From positions 195,110,278 through 195,174,277 of the forward strand of contig NC_090024.1 of assembly GCF_037176765.1 (NCBI RefSeq): a DNA stretch of 64,000 bases, given 5' to 3'. This document shows, one piece after another, positions 46,135 to 57,823 of this stretch (position 1 is the stretch's first letter; each line of letters starts with the position of its first letter). The position numbers were made by a program, and so were the translations under genes. The DNA is from Anolis sagrei. Its lineage: Eukaryota; Chordata; Lepidosauria; Squamata; Anolidae. The notes beneath the pieces are model-generated. The model searched no databases. It was not told where the DNA came from and was given only the letters and a program-made list of their open reading frames with translations.

Positions 46135-47535
46135 TGAGTCAGTGGTGTATATTTGTTAGGACACCAGCATTAGATTGACGAGATGGAGATTTGAATCTGC
46201 ACTTGCTGGTGAACCTTGGTCCAGTGGCATGTAGAGCCAGCTCTCCATGTCCACAGATTCTGTATCCAGAAATCCAACCTTCTATTGTTTGAAAATATCG
46301 CTTCTCTTAAGCAAAATAAATCCCAAAAGCAAACCTTGATTTTGCCATTTGATATAAGGGGCACCATTTTACTATGCCATTATATATAATGGGGCTTGAG
46401 CATCCATTGATTTGGGTTATCGCTAGGACTTGGGGTGCATGTTCCCAGTAAACCCTAAGGGTGTATACACTACCTTATAATAATTTATCTTGCCAAGTTG
46501 TTGTGAGGATAACAACAGGATTGGAAGAACTATGAGAGGAAAGGAATGAAAAAATGAAAATATTTGGACAAAATCCGGTGATAAGAAAAACCTAACCTGA
46601 CAAACATTAATTTAGTTTGGACTTACTGTATTTCATAGGCCAAACATAGGACCATTTCACCAGTATCATCCAATGTCAAAATAAGGTTCCAATGCAAAGA
46701 GCAACTAAAAGGAGACAAGGGCACAATGTGTGTGTATTATTTCAATAATTGAAGGAATTTTTGTTCTCCTGCTCATTAGCCTTGACAATAAATTTCCTGA
46801 TAATAAGAAAGTCCCGTTATTTGGCCCTTTGCCCTGTAGGGCATTTAAAATCATGAATACTATATGAGGAAATAAGGAGCAATCTCTCTCCTTCTAGTAC
46901 CATTTGGTCAAATGTGCAATCTGCCATTAGAATTTCAAAAACAGTGAAAGAATTGCTATGTCCTTAGATGAACTGATGAAACAAAATAACAAAAACAATA
47001 ATGACTGAATACATTTTTTCTCTCCTAAATACAACTCTTGCAATGGACACTTTGTTCCAATTCTGAACTTTTGCTCACTTCTTAAAGGAACAGGAATGCT
47101 TTCAGGAGGCATATTATCTCATTGTCAGTGGTTACAGGTAGTGGCTATCTAGTAATATGGGAAGCATTCTGCTCTCTTTCTATGATGAATTTATTTTTTA
47201 CTATTCCTTCATATTTTTTTCAGGGGAAAAATCTGGTCCCTATTTAGGTCCAGAATGGCCACACTGCTGAAGATCAAGGCTGAAATTATGAAAATTTCAT
47301 ATGGAAGATTCTTTATGTAATAGTCCTGGTTAGAGATTTGGGAAAGGAAGTCTGTTATGTGAAAAGGGTGGAGTTGCCACCTTCTGAATTTGCTCTGTTA
47401 GTTGAGTCTGTCATTTGAAGCAGCAATGAGCAATTAACAGGCTAATGTGTAATGAAAAACTTTACTGGATTATTCCTGTTTATCAAACATCTGTAAAAGC
47501 AGTCTCCTCACATTTGCTGGTAATCATATCCAGCA
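46135..47535. other. Unassigned spacer between RAB7B and CTSE
   Basis: No exon or definite repeat recognised. Confidence 0.3.
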
Positions 47536-47549
47536 AATCTCTTGTGAAG

Positions 47550-48095
47550 ACAGGTGGACAAATGTCAGCATGCTGGAAGAAGCAAAGACCACCAGCATTG
47601 AAGCAATGCTCCTACACCATCAACTCCGCTGGACTGGCTACATTGTCCAAATGCCCGATCACTATCCCAAAGCAATTACTATACTCCCAACTCAAGAACG
47701 GGAAATGTAATGTTGGTGGACAAGAAAAGAGATTTATAGATGGGCTTAAAGCCAATCTTAAAAAACTATGACATAGACACAGAGACCTGGGAAGCCCTGG
47801 CCCTTGAGTACTCTAACTGGAGGTCAGCTGTGACCAGCAGTGCTGCAAAATTCGAAGAGGCATGAATGGAGGACGAAAGAGAGAAATGTGCCAATAGGAA
47901 GGCAAGTCAAGCCAACCCTGACCGGTACTGCCTTCCACCTGGAAACTGATGTCCTCACTGCAGGAGAACATGTGGATCAAGAATAGGGCTCCACATCCAC
48001 CTACATACCCACCACCAAAGACATGACACTTGGAGGACTATCACCCTTTGGCTATGAGGGATCACCTAAGTAAATAAAGTAAGTAAGGTAATCAT
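47550..48095 (+). mobile_element. Non-LTR retrotransposon, ORF2 C-terminal fragment
   Basis: Codes VSMLEEAKTTSIEAMLLHHQ and LRWTGYIVQMPDHY, then after frame changes the block shared with 25.3 kb (gatgggcttaaagccaatct, actggaggtcagctgtgacc) and a C2H2-like end. The clade is not assigned. It ends in aagtaaataaagtaag. Confidence 0.7.
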
Positions 48096-48430
48096 ATTAA
48101 AAGAAGAATTATGCTTGTTCTGCCAGTCTTTAGTTGGTGCTACAGACTATATGCACACTTTCACAATAAACTCCTGCTCTTCATCATTTGCCAGCAGACT
48201 CCTGCTAGTTAGCTGGTAATCCTCTGTACAACTGCTTAGATAGCACAAGTAATGAACAGGTTTTGCAGGAATCTAATTCAGTGCTGAATGGAGCAGGGTG
48301 TGGCCCGCACACCTGAGGCATTCACTCTGATAAAAATGAAAGTGCCAATAAATTCCTTTCACCTAGTTTCATACCTGAGTGAGTCCCAGACAGATGCTAA
48401 AGGGCCTCACTTGTCTTTCTGGGTTTTTTG

Positions 48431-48476
48431 GGAGGGGAGGGGAGGGGAGGGGAGGGGAGGGTGGGGGGGGGTGGGA
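48431..48476 (+). repeat. (GGGGA)n G-rich tract, quadruplex-forming potential
   Basis: Five or more runs of four G separated by single A, then a run of nine G. Meets the usual four-G-tract rule on the plus strand. Confidence 0.85.
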
Positions 48477-48493
48477 GTCTTATCAATTTCTTA

Positions 48494-48635
48494 GGGCTCT
48501 TCCACACAGCCATATAACCCAGAATATCAAGGCAGAAAATCCCACAATATCTGCTTTGAACTGTGTTATCTGAGTTATAACTTGTTCAAAGCAGATAAGG
48601 TGGGATTTTATTCAGCTGAATGGAAGGGGCCTTAT
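48494..48635. mobile_element. Family B MITE
   Basis: gggctcttccacacag ... aggcagaaaatcccacaata ... ttcaaagcagataaggtggg ... gaaggggcc, with TTA on both sides. Confidence 0.75.
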
Positions 48636-49052
48636 ACCCTTATGTTGAAAAAAGTGATTCAAGAAAAGCAAAGTTCCATATGTTGTAGCTTCTAAGGGGT
48701 GAGAATGGTATGGGTCTTGCCTCCCCAAGAAATTATGGTTTATTAGTCCATGTCATATGAGTTTCTCACTAACCTTTTAAATCTCCTTTTCTCACTGCAC
48801 AGTTCTAGTACAATGGTTCAACTTTAATGGCCATGGTTCCTAAGATTTGCAGTTCAGGGAGAGGTATTTCAGTTTAATTGCCAGAGCACTCTAGTGCCTC
48901 CAATACAACAAGCCAAAGGGTTCTATAGGATCCTCTCATGGCAGTGAAAGTAGCATCATAGAGATGTAACTGTGGAGGGTGAAGAACCTCTACTTATTGT
49001 GTCTTCAATCTTCATTCACTCTGACTGAATTTATTCATCCTTCATTCACTCC

Positions 49053-49203
49053 TAGGTCCCTGCAACACAGCTAAAATCCCACATTATCTGCTTTGAACTG
49101 GAATATGTGACAGTATGGACTCAGATAAACTAGTTGAAAGCAAATATTGTGGGATTTTCTGCCTTGATATTCTGGGTTATATGTCTGTGTGGAAGAACTC
49201 CTA
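49053..49203. mobile_element. Family B MITE, diverged
   Basis: ggtccctgcaacacag ... aaatcccacattatctgctt ... gtgggattttctgccttgat ... gtgtggaagaactc. CTA flanks both ends. Confidence 0.7.
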
Positions 49204-49351
49204 CTCCCGATGTGTGGTGTGAATAGACCACTATGTGGTTTTATCAGAGTTTGGAAAAAGGAATGCTACACCCAATAATGCATGACATGGAACATATAAA
49301 TACTACAATGCTTGGAGTTAGCAAGATAAATTGGACAGGAATGGGACCTTA

Positions 49352-49523
49352 AGGGCCAGTCCACACAGCCCTATATCCCAGAATATCAAGGCAGAAAATC
49401 CCACAATATCTGCTTTGGACTGGGTTATCCGAGTCCACACTACCATATATTCCAGTTCAAAGCAGATAATGGGGGATTTTCTGCCTCGATATTCTGGGAC
49501 TTAGGGCTGTGTGGAAGGGCCCT
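49352..49523. mobile_element. Family B MITE, full palindrome
   Basis: gggccagtccacacagccct ... tatcaaggcagaaaatccc ... gggattttctgcctcgatat ... gtgtggaagggccc, with TTAA at each outer edge (the target limits are ambiguous by symmetry). Confidence 0.8.
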
Positions 49524-49559
49524 TAAAGTGAGATGATTCCACAGTTTTGTGCTCTACGA

Positions 49560-50130
49560 ATCTAAGAAGAAATGAGGTTACATTAATAGTGAAGAAAGAT
49601 GTAGCAAAAGCAGTAAAAGGATATAATGCAAAGTCTAACTGAATAATATAAAACATCAGGGAAAAATCTATCAATACAATCAAAATCCAAGTTTATGCTC
49701 CAGCAACAGAGGTAGAAGAAGAAATTAAAAACCTTTTGCAAGAGTCCAGGAAAAAACTGATCACACACCAAAACAAGCAATTGGAATACAAAAGTACGAA
49801 ACAGAGCTGAATAAAATATTGCAAGAAACCTTTGCCTAGGATCAAGAAATGAAGCAAGAGGCCAACTGATTGAATTTTGCAAGGCCAACAGTTGATTCAT
49901 TGCACACACATTCTTCAAGCAACCAAAGATTGTATTTGTGGACATTATCTGATAGCTAATAAAGAAATCAAATAGACTGTTTAATTGGATGTAGAATATG
50001 GAGAAGCTCCATCCTCTCCACAAATTAAAGATTAGGAGAAGATGGTGGCACAGGTCACAAATGGCTAATATAGAAAAACAGAATAATGTTAAAGAAGGAC
50101 ACTAAATTGATCATCAAATAAATATTGAAC
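49560..50130 (+). mobile_element. RTE/BovB-like LINE, decayed endonuclease region
   Basis: Broken frames keep LGSRNEARGQLIEFCKANS followed by FFKQPK, the endonuclease core typical of RTE/BovB elements. Upstream, text reading as VYAP-like (gtttatgctccagcaacaga) is in order. Many stops: an old copy. The long minus frame over it is a by-product. Confidence 0.65.
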
Positions 50131-50741
50131 CTAAAGAACATTCCTGTAGAATTTAAAGATAACATGAATAATTAATTTGCACAATTAAGTCTAATTGCTG
50201 GGTGCCAGAAGGACTCTGGACTGGAGACAGGGACATTGTTGGGGAAATGTGAAAAAATCCTATCCGCAGCCAGTTAACAAAAAAAGCTTTAATGGATGAC
50301 AGATTAAACTCTCAGATAAGTAAGGCAGAGAGGAAGCAAAAGTAAAAAGTGTCAGGAAGGAAGTCTGAATCCTGAATGCAAATGTTCATTTTATTGTACA
50401 GATGGAGAGAGAGAGAACTTCAATGATGTCATGCATAGAAATAGAATATAGAGACATGATTTGCATCTCTCTGGATTCTGTTACACTATATCCCACTCCC
50501 ACAATTGTATAACTATGTTTATACCAGCGGCCTTAATAACACTTGATACTGTGTTTGAAGAAGTAGGTTAATATCCATAAAAGCTCATCTTAAAATTTAA
50601 AAAATTACTTAAAATGCTGCCACATTTATTTTTCTCCCCCTCTCTCCTTTTCCTCATCAAAATCCATTATTACATATTGCCATGCGTATATCTGTAAATG
50701 ATTTCGGGGCAAGATGGACCTGATTATGCAGCAATATTTAT
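50131..50741. other. Unassigned spacer
   Basis: No recognised exon or repeat. Confidence 0.3.
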
Positions 50742-51041
50742 AAGGTAAAGGTTTTCCCCTGACATTAAGTCCAGTCGTGTATGACTCTGGGGGTTGGTGC
50801 TCATCTCCATTTCTAAACTGAAGAGCTGGCATTCTCCATAGGTCATATGGCTGGCATGACTGCATGGAGTGCCGTTACCTTTCCGCTGGAACGGTACCTA
50901 TTTATCTACTCACATTTGCATGTTTTCGAACTGCTGGGTTGGCAGAAGCTGGGGCTGACAGTGAGAGCTCACTCTGCTCCCCAAATTCTAACCTGTGACC
51001 CTTTGGACAACAAGTTCAGCAGCTCAGCGGTTTAACCCACT
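50742..51041 (-). mobile_element. Sauria SINE
   Basis: Same order as the 42.7 kb copy: aaggtaaaggttttcccctg, ctctgggggttggtgctcat, tttgcatgttttcgaactgc, cagctcagcggtttaaccca. About 20 bases are deleted near 50838. Confidence 0.85.
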
Positions 51042-51070
51042 ACACACACACACACACACATACACACACA
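51042..51070 (+). repeat. (CA)n microsatellite
   Basis: Fourteen CA-type units with one T, abutting the SINE head and masking its target duplication. The following 51071-52195 holds no recognised exon or repeat. Confidence 0.85.
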
Positions 51071-52198
51071 GTGAGAGGAAGATTGAGACTGATAGCAATT
51101 ATATATGTTCTGTAATATTTTGTAATATGTTTTGTCTATTATTTTCTTGGGAACCTTTTTTTTATACTTTCTCACACCCAAATGAAGCATTAGATTGCAA
51201 ATTCAATGCCAATATGCAGATTATCCACTCACAAAAGTGTGTATCTAATTTGGGATTTTCCAATAAGGGTAGTATACCTTCAGTTTCATATTTGCAATTG
51301 TATGGTAATTGTGTAAGAATGGTCATTGTATAGACCACAGTTTTGGTTGGAGATAATTGCTGTGGATCTCTCTTTTTTAAATTACTGGATTTAAAAAAAA
51401 ATGAAAAATGTAATTTATGTAAATCTGATCGACTGAGAATAAAAATAAAATAAAACACCAACACTAAAATAGAAAACAAAACAAAAGAATCAAATACAAA
51501 AAATTTCAAAGGGGCCTTTGAGTCAGGGAGATAAATAAGATCTTTAATTTTAGTTTAATTTGATATGCAAGACATAGAACCATCAGTTCTTTTTTCTTTA
51601 CTGATTGAATTCTTTTTCAAACATTTCTGCAAATAAGTAACTGGGATATAAGCCCGAGGCTACTGGCATGTGACTCCCATCCTCACAAACCTTAGCAGTA
51701 AGATGAAGTCAAACTATGAGTCAGAACAACAAAATCAAGCAACTTCCCTATAATTTACAACACTATCTAAGTCCTTATCAGTGTCATTGCTTCTGGGAAT
51801 CTGATCTGGAATGTCATTGTCCTTAAAGCACCTGACTGAAACTTGGCTTTGAGCTATGTTTTCCATTTTATTCATTGGGATAGCCTGAGGAGAATAAGAG
51901 TTAAAAGGGAAAATTGTATGCTGTTCTAGCTTATTCCTGCTTGATCATCTTATCCTTATGCATAATTTTGTGTCACAACTGCAGGGATACATGGATGCAG
52001 GTGATGCTGGTCAAAGTTGACCAAAACTGAAACCCCAAACATTTGTGAGAAAAAGATTTGGAACAATAGCTTTGACCATTATGATGAGAGCTTGGAAGTA
52101 ATTTATTACAAATAAGAAGTTCCCTTCAAGTTATTCCTTTCTCCAACAATAAAGTATTATGTTTAATATCCCAGTTTTCTCTCAATAGTATAATCTAG

Positions 52199-52440
52199 GG
52201 GGCCTTCCACACAGCCCTATATCCCAGGATATCAAGGCAGAAAATCCAAAAATATCTGATTTGAACTAAGGGTCCTTCCACACAGCCCTATATCCCAGAA
52301 TATCAAGGCAGAAAATCCCACAATATCTGATTTGAACTAGGTTATCTGAGTCCACACTGCCATATATTCCAGTTCAAACCAGATATTGTGGGATTTTCTG
52401 CCTTGATATTCTGGGATATAGGGCTGTGTGGAAGGGTCCT
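52199..52440. mobile_element. Family B MITE: half copy followed by a full copy
   Basis: 52199-52266 is a left arm (ggccttccacacagccctat) ending ttgaactaag. 52270-52440 is a full palindrome (gggtccttccacacag ... gtgtggaagggtcc) with TAA at 52267-52269 and just after 52440. Arms nearly identical. Confidence 0.82.
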
Positions 52441-52443
52441 AAC

Positions 52444-52662
52444 TTGGAATGCATCTACCTTGTAGAATAAATGCAATTTCACCCCATTTTAACTGTCATA
52501 GCTCAGTGTTATGGAATCATGGGAGTTGTAGTTTGTTGAGGCCCTACAGCTCATTGGTAGAGAAAAAATAGTCCTTGTAAAACTACAAGCACCATGATTC
52601 TATAATATTGAGCCACTGCAGTTAAAGTCATATTGCATACATTATGTGCAGATACACCCATA
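52444..52662. mobile_element. Family A MITE, full length
   Basis: atgcatctaccttgtagaat ... tatggaatcatgggagttgt ... aactacaagcaccatgattc ... gcagatacaccc. About 215 bp. Confidence 0.78.
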
Positions 52663-53037
52663 ATGACTGAAACATAATCAGAAATAAAGCTTCCAAGTAG
52701 GTCATTAAAATAATTTGACACAGTCTTCTTCCTGATGTCATTCCTTCTTCCACGTAGAAGGAGGTTTTGACATGAGAATATGCCTAATTCTCTTCCCCAC
52801 CACAAATAACTCCAATACAACAATAACTTCATAACAACTGTTACCCACAGGACTAGAGCATGGGATTGCTCTGAATGTTTGTGTCAGCTCTATGGCGATG
52901 ATATCACATGCTTCTCTATAGCTGAATAAGCAGATGTCAGCTGATCTTAATCACTCACTACAGGAACATGGTTCATGTTTGAGGTTACTCAATTGCCATG
53001 ACAGTCAGAAATTTCACTTCTTCTTTAAGCATTAAAT

Positions 53038-53281
53038 CAGTGGTTCTCAACTGTTGGTCTTCTAGATGTGATGGATCAATGGTATGGAATAATGGGAGTT
53101 ATTTTACAAGGTCGTTAGCCTTCTCTGCCAAAGAGTCCAGCATTGAGGCATGGTATTTAAAGAGATATCAAACTGAATTAATTCAACAAATTAATTTACT
53201 CCCAAATACTGGCCATGCTGGCTAAGGCTTCTTGGAGTTGAAAATCAAAATATCTATGGGATCTAACTTTGAGGACCAGTG
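53038..53281. mobile_element. Family D MITE with family A material inside
   Basis: Outer ends cagtggttctcaactgttgg and ttgaggaccagtg. Inside, gggagttattttacaaggtc and attgaggcatggtatttaaa are family A text. Confidence 0.6.
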
Positions 53282-53289
53282 CTTCAGAA

Positions 53290-54450
53290 ATGGGGAATCA
53301 CCGTGATCTCTACTTTGGGGATATTGGTGGGACAATGCATGCTGTTGTGATTCTCTTCGGGAACTGAGAAGCTGTGTGGTTGATTAGCAGTTCAGAGGTG
53401 AGGCCAAGAATCTCAAGATATGAGTCAGATGCCAAGGAACCAAAACCGATAGAAGGGTGGCTGGGATACAAGAAAAAGGCAGAGTCTCAGAGCTGGCCTG
53501 TATGTCTTTCACATCACAGACAATCAATTTTGTTTTCAGAAGCCTTAGAGCACTCACTACCTTCCTTAGTTTCAGGGTGTGTGTGTGTGTGATTGTTCAA
53601 TGCAAACAGTCGGGGCTGCAATACCTGAGCTAAGTCTCACCAGAAAACCCAGCTCCAAGGCCTCCTGGTAAGCTTTCCACATGTACAGTCTAAGAGATGT
53701 CTTTGCAGGCATTACATCTCAATACTGGATATCTCAGGGTGTATCTCAGGCATGTTACAAACCATTTATATGTATACACACATACACACAGTTTTTTTTA
53801 ATAAAAAAAATAGCTGGGAACTGCAAATAAAACATTTTAGCCCAAATTTTTTACCATATTCCTATATTAACATTTTGTCTGGGGACAGACCCTGTATGCC
53901 TCTTCAGATGTCATCCTTGCAATATGTGGCATTTTAAGTTGGTCTAATCTTGCAGACAAAAGCAGACTGGAATGGCTTGTTTCATTTTCTTATATTTTAA
54001 TTTCAAAATATAGCTTCCACTGTTAGGATAATAGCCAACCAAAGATATTGTGCCTTCTAATATGTATATATTACATTCTAGGAGAAGTGCACTTGAACAT
54101 CTATTGTAGGCTAACAAAGAACTGCTGGCACATTCCCCTCTTGTGGGTTTAACAATTCATGTCAGCAACTAACTCATATGAGCTGTGTACCATTTGATGT
54201 ACTCTTGGAATACTGAAGTTTAGTTTCCTAAAATGTGAGTGTTCAGGTATGGGGCACCACAGAATGTCTACTGCACTCTTCTGTGAATACTTGTCTCCAA
54301 TATTATAGAGTTTAAATGGCTTGATTGCTTGTGTCCAGCTAGATGCTTAGCAAAATGACATACTGCTAGCCTTCACATTGTATAGTTTTGGTGCACTCCA
54401 AATAGATACGGCAAGCAGCTAAGAACAATTGTTAGCCCCAAACTGAATGT
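53290..54450. other. Unassigned spacer
   Basis: Contains (GT)n at about 53578-53591 and short CA repeats. No exon recognised. Confidence 0.3.
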
Positions 54451-54454
54451 AAAA

Positions 54455-54690
54455 TGGGTTGCTGTGAATTTTCTGGGCTGTATGGCCATTTTCCAGAAGC
54501 ATTCTCTCCTGACATTTCACCCACATCTATGACAAGCATCCTCAGAGGTTGTGGCCTTACAACCTCTGCGGATGCCAGCCATAGATGTGGGTGAAACATC
54601 AGGAGAAAATGCTTCTGGAGCATGACCACACAGCCCGGAAAACTCACAGCAACCTAGTGATTCCAGCCATGAAAACCTTCAACAACACAT
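54455..54690. repeat. Head-to-head inverted dimer (same family as 12.3 kb)
   Basis: Left arm tgggttgctgtgaattttct ... ctcagaggttgtggc, right arm cttacaacctctgcggatgc ... actcacagcaacctagtgat. Arms of about 100 bp meet at the same point as at 12.35 kb. The right side continues ccagccatgaaaaccttcaa. Confidence 0.75.
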
Positions 54691-54699
54691 TGAATGTAC

Positions 54700-55630
54700 A
54701 ATGTACAATGTTTTATACTGAAAAAGGAGGGGGGATTGTGTTGGTTAGGCCAAAAACTAGCCATCCTGCAGATCTAATTTGACATTTGACCTCTTCCTGG
54801 AATACAAATGATCTGTAAAGAATTAATGTTAGCCTACCAGGGATGTATAAAAGTGAAAACAATTTAAAATAAGGATTCAGATTAATGAGTTTGCAAAGTT
54901 AAAAATCTCAACTACTGGTCTACCAATATCACTGTATGACCTAAGATATAATGTGGATATGTGTTAGGGGTTGCAGACAATCTACTGGGCCCATCCTGAC
55001 CACTTTTGAGATCCTGATCAGTCCCATTTATTGCCAGTATCAGTGAACCCATGCTGCCTCAAAATCCCAAGCAAATGGCCCAACCCTTGCTATATAGACT
55101 GAAAGTCGTGTGCTGAAATAAAGAGTACACCTTCCTATTAGTTTTTGATTAAAATGTAAAGACATATTTCCTAAATCACAACAGGTTTACTTTAGACTTG
55201 AAGTAACTACTTTTGTTTTGTTTTGTATTAGAATTCTAAAGTCCATCTACTGGAACCAAGTGCAAAATATTGGCAGATTGACATCCATTTATTCTTGAGG
55301 AACAAAATAACTCTATGCCCAGGAATTTGTTTTCAGTACCAAAACTATGCTCATAATCCTCTTGAAAAGAAATGCACTCTTAGTTGCCCTCGTCCCGCAG
55401 CCATTCTTTGTTTTAACAGTACAGTTACATATTTCTGAAGCTCTAATGAGAAAGATCTTCAGCAGTTCTCCTTCCCTTATAAAGGCATTTACTTGCTGGG
55501 CTAGTATGCGAATACTTGTCTTCTTAAAAGTAAGACCAAATTGACAAAACACTTCTACTAACTTTAAAATATATATGGTAATATTATCCAGTTCCTGCTT
55601 GCACTCTGTGCAGACATGATGGGCACCCAC
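54700..55630. other. Unassigned spacer
   Basis: No exon or repeat recognised. The minus frame 55831-55313 is partly family A sequence. Confidence 0.3.
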
Positions 55631-55633
55631 TGA

Positions 55634-55856
55634 GGGTGCATCTACATTGTAGCACTGATACAGTTTTGACACTGTTTTAACTGCCTGCCTCAGTGCTATG
55701 GAATCCTGGATGTTGTGGTTTGGCAAGGCACCAGCATTCTTTGGCACTGAAGTATGAATATATTGTAAAATTGCATCTCCTGTGATTCCATAGCATTGAA
55801 CCAAGGTAGTTAAAGTAGTGTCAAACTGCATTAATTCTACACTGTGGCTGCACCCT
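55634..55856. mobile_element. Family A MITE, full length
   Basis: ggtgcatctacattgtagca ... gtgctatggaatcctggatg ... attccatagcattgaaccaa ... ttctacactgtggctgcacc. The clearest copy for defining the family ends. The following 55860-56395 holds nothing recognised. Confidence 0.8.
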
Positions 55857-56399
55857 AACTTCTATTCAGCAGAACTAACTGTGCACTTTCCCCTACTTTC
55901 CCCAAGTAGTCGATGACCCACCTCACTTCCTTTAGACTGTGTTGTAAGACCCTACTGAGAAATGTACAGTACAGAACAAGGGCTGCCTTTGCAATTCTTC
56001 TGTTCCAGAAATCACATAGTTAACTTCGAAACTGAAGATGCTATTAGGGAGATTTCTACTGATTGAATTACGCTGAGTTAATCATGCCTTTTACTGAATG
56101 AGTTAAATTTGAATTATTCTCTCACGTAGGTTGATTCAACAATCAGCTTATGTTAATTCTGCAAACAGTGTATAGGATTCAGCGATCGCATTGATTGATT
56201 CATCAAGGAACGCATTAGATTCAGCAATCATTATTTTGAGAAGTCAGTTTGAGGAGAAATGACAAAGAAGGCTTCAACAGATTAACTGACTAAATAACTA
56301 TTTATATTTGGGGATTGTTGTTGGAGGGTTTGACAGAAGAAAGAAAGAGGGCGTATGTTATAATTTATATACAACTGGAAACTACTGATTTATCATTTG

Positions 56400-56660
56400 A
56401 TGCTTGTTTTTTTGTTTGTTTGTTTAATATCCTGTCTTTTTGCCAAAGTGGTACCCAAAGTGACTCACAGTCTCAAAATTGAAACAAAGTGCAGTTAAAA
56501 CATTGCATTTTAAGGTTTTAAAAAAACACAAACTGCTGAAAACAACATTAGTTTGGAACAATTTGTAGGTTTTATTAAAAGCATAATTATGAGAATAAAA
56601 GAACAGCACATAGAAGCCATTAAAAGACTCTTCTGCAACTACTAATTAATTCTCCATACT
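56400..56660 (-). mobile_element. L2-type tail, reversed, decayed
   Basis: (TTTG)n, then atatcctgtctttttgccaa and aaagtgactcacagtctcaa, the decayed complement of the tail, followed by A-rich text. Confidence 0.45.
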
Positions 56661-56727
56661 AATTGAAAATTAAAAAAAAAGTCTTTGCGTGATAGTGGAA
56701 GTAAAAATAATATGGGGGAAAGTCTAG

Positions 56728-57118
56728 CCTTGCATGAAAGGTATGTTTAGTAAGCAGAAGAGAAAGCGAAGAGGAGACATTATGGCCATGTATAGATATG
56801 TGAGGGGAAGTCATATGGAGGAGGGAGTGAATTTGTTTTCTGCTGCCCTGGAGACTAGGACGCAGAACAATGGCTTCAAACTACAGGAAAGGAGATTCCA
56901 TCTGAACATTAGGAAGAGCATCCTAACTGTGAGCGCTGTTCTGCAGTGGAACTCTCTGCCTCAGAGTGTGGTGGAAGCTCTTTCTTTGGAGGCTTTTAAA
57001 CAGAGGATGGATGGCCATCTGTTGGGGGTGCTTTGAATGCGATTTTCCTACTTCTTGGCAGGGAGTTGGACTGGATCGCCCATGAGGTATCTTCCAACTC
57101 TATTATTCTATTATTCTG
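56728..57118 (+). mobile_element. CR1 LINE 3' end
   Basis: Frame codes KRRGDIMAMYRYVRGSHMEE, RFHLNIRKSILTVSAVLQW and NSLPQSVVEALSLEAFKQRM, with a stop at 57034-57036. The tail is ggatcgcccatgaggtatct and ctattattctattattct. Close to the 39.7 kb copy but a separate insertion. Lies about 700 bp beyond the CTSE poly(A) signal. Confidence 0.88.
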
Positions 57119-57242
57119 AGTGTTCTTTTTCAAATATTATTTTTATTTATTTTTAGTATATGGTTTTATTTACAAAAAAATAGGAATAGAAAAGAAGATA
57201 GGTAACTTGATGTTCATAATGTTGGAAGATTATTTCCATCAG

Positions 57243-57246
57243 TTGT

Positions 57247-57281
<35 letters not shown>

Positions 57282-57420
57282 TTTGGAGTGCTTCTATCCC
57301 GCCCTTCTCAACCCCCTAGGGGGGACTCAGGGCGGCTTACAAAAGGCACCCTGTTCAACTTGAATCCTTTGTCAGTTCAATGTACTTTATTCAAAGAAAA
57401 AGAAGAGAGAAAGAAAGAGA
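57243..57420 (-). mobile_element. L2-type tail, reversed, with (TTTA)n
   Basis: Ten TTTA units (57246-57284), then ctatcccgcccttctcaacc and gggactcagggcggcttaca. 57421-57823 after it shows no known repeat. Confidence 0.7.
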
Positions 57421-57823
57421 GTTCTACAGCCTAAGATCAGCAATGAAAAGACCTCTTATATACCATCACCAAAGATTACTATTATGGTGGTGGGATCCAA
57501 GGAAAACCTTCTAGCAAGTATCTTAAAACTTGGGCAGACTGATGGAGGGAGATACAGTCTTAAAAGTTGGACAGGCTCATGGAGGGCGGTGTGGTCTTTC
57601 ACATAGTATAGGCCCAAGCCATGAGTAATTTGATTTGTGCCTAGAGGGGGCAGTGAAGTTGGGTGTCACATGGCAGTTATCTGTTGCCTGTAACCAACTT
57701 AACACAGCAATCTGGCCATTGCCTTTTGAATAAAGAAAGATCTCAAGATATGTAAATGAAAGCCATTCTATGCATTCTGATAATGAATGAATCTGAAACC
57801 GAATGGAGAGGTGGGGGAAGAAT

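Noticed and set aside
49583-50023. A 146-codon minus frame rich in Phe and Leu
   Set aside because: It is antisense to the decayed RTE/BovB-like LINE, and its hydrophobic look comes from complementing A-rich LINE codons.
55313-55831. A 172-codon minus frame
   Set aside because: Its first part is the family A MITE and the rest shows no known domain, no relative here and no splice context linking it to a gene.
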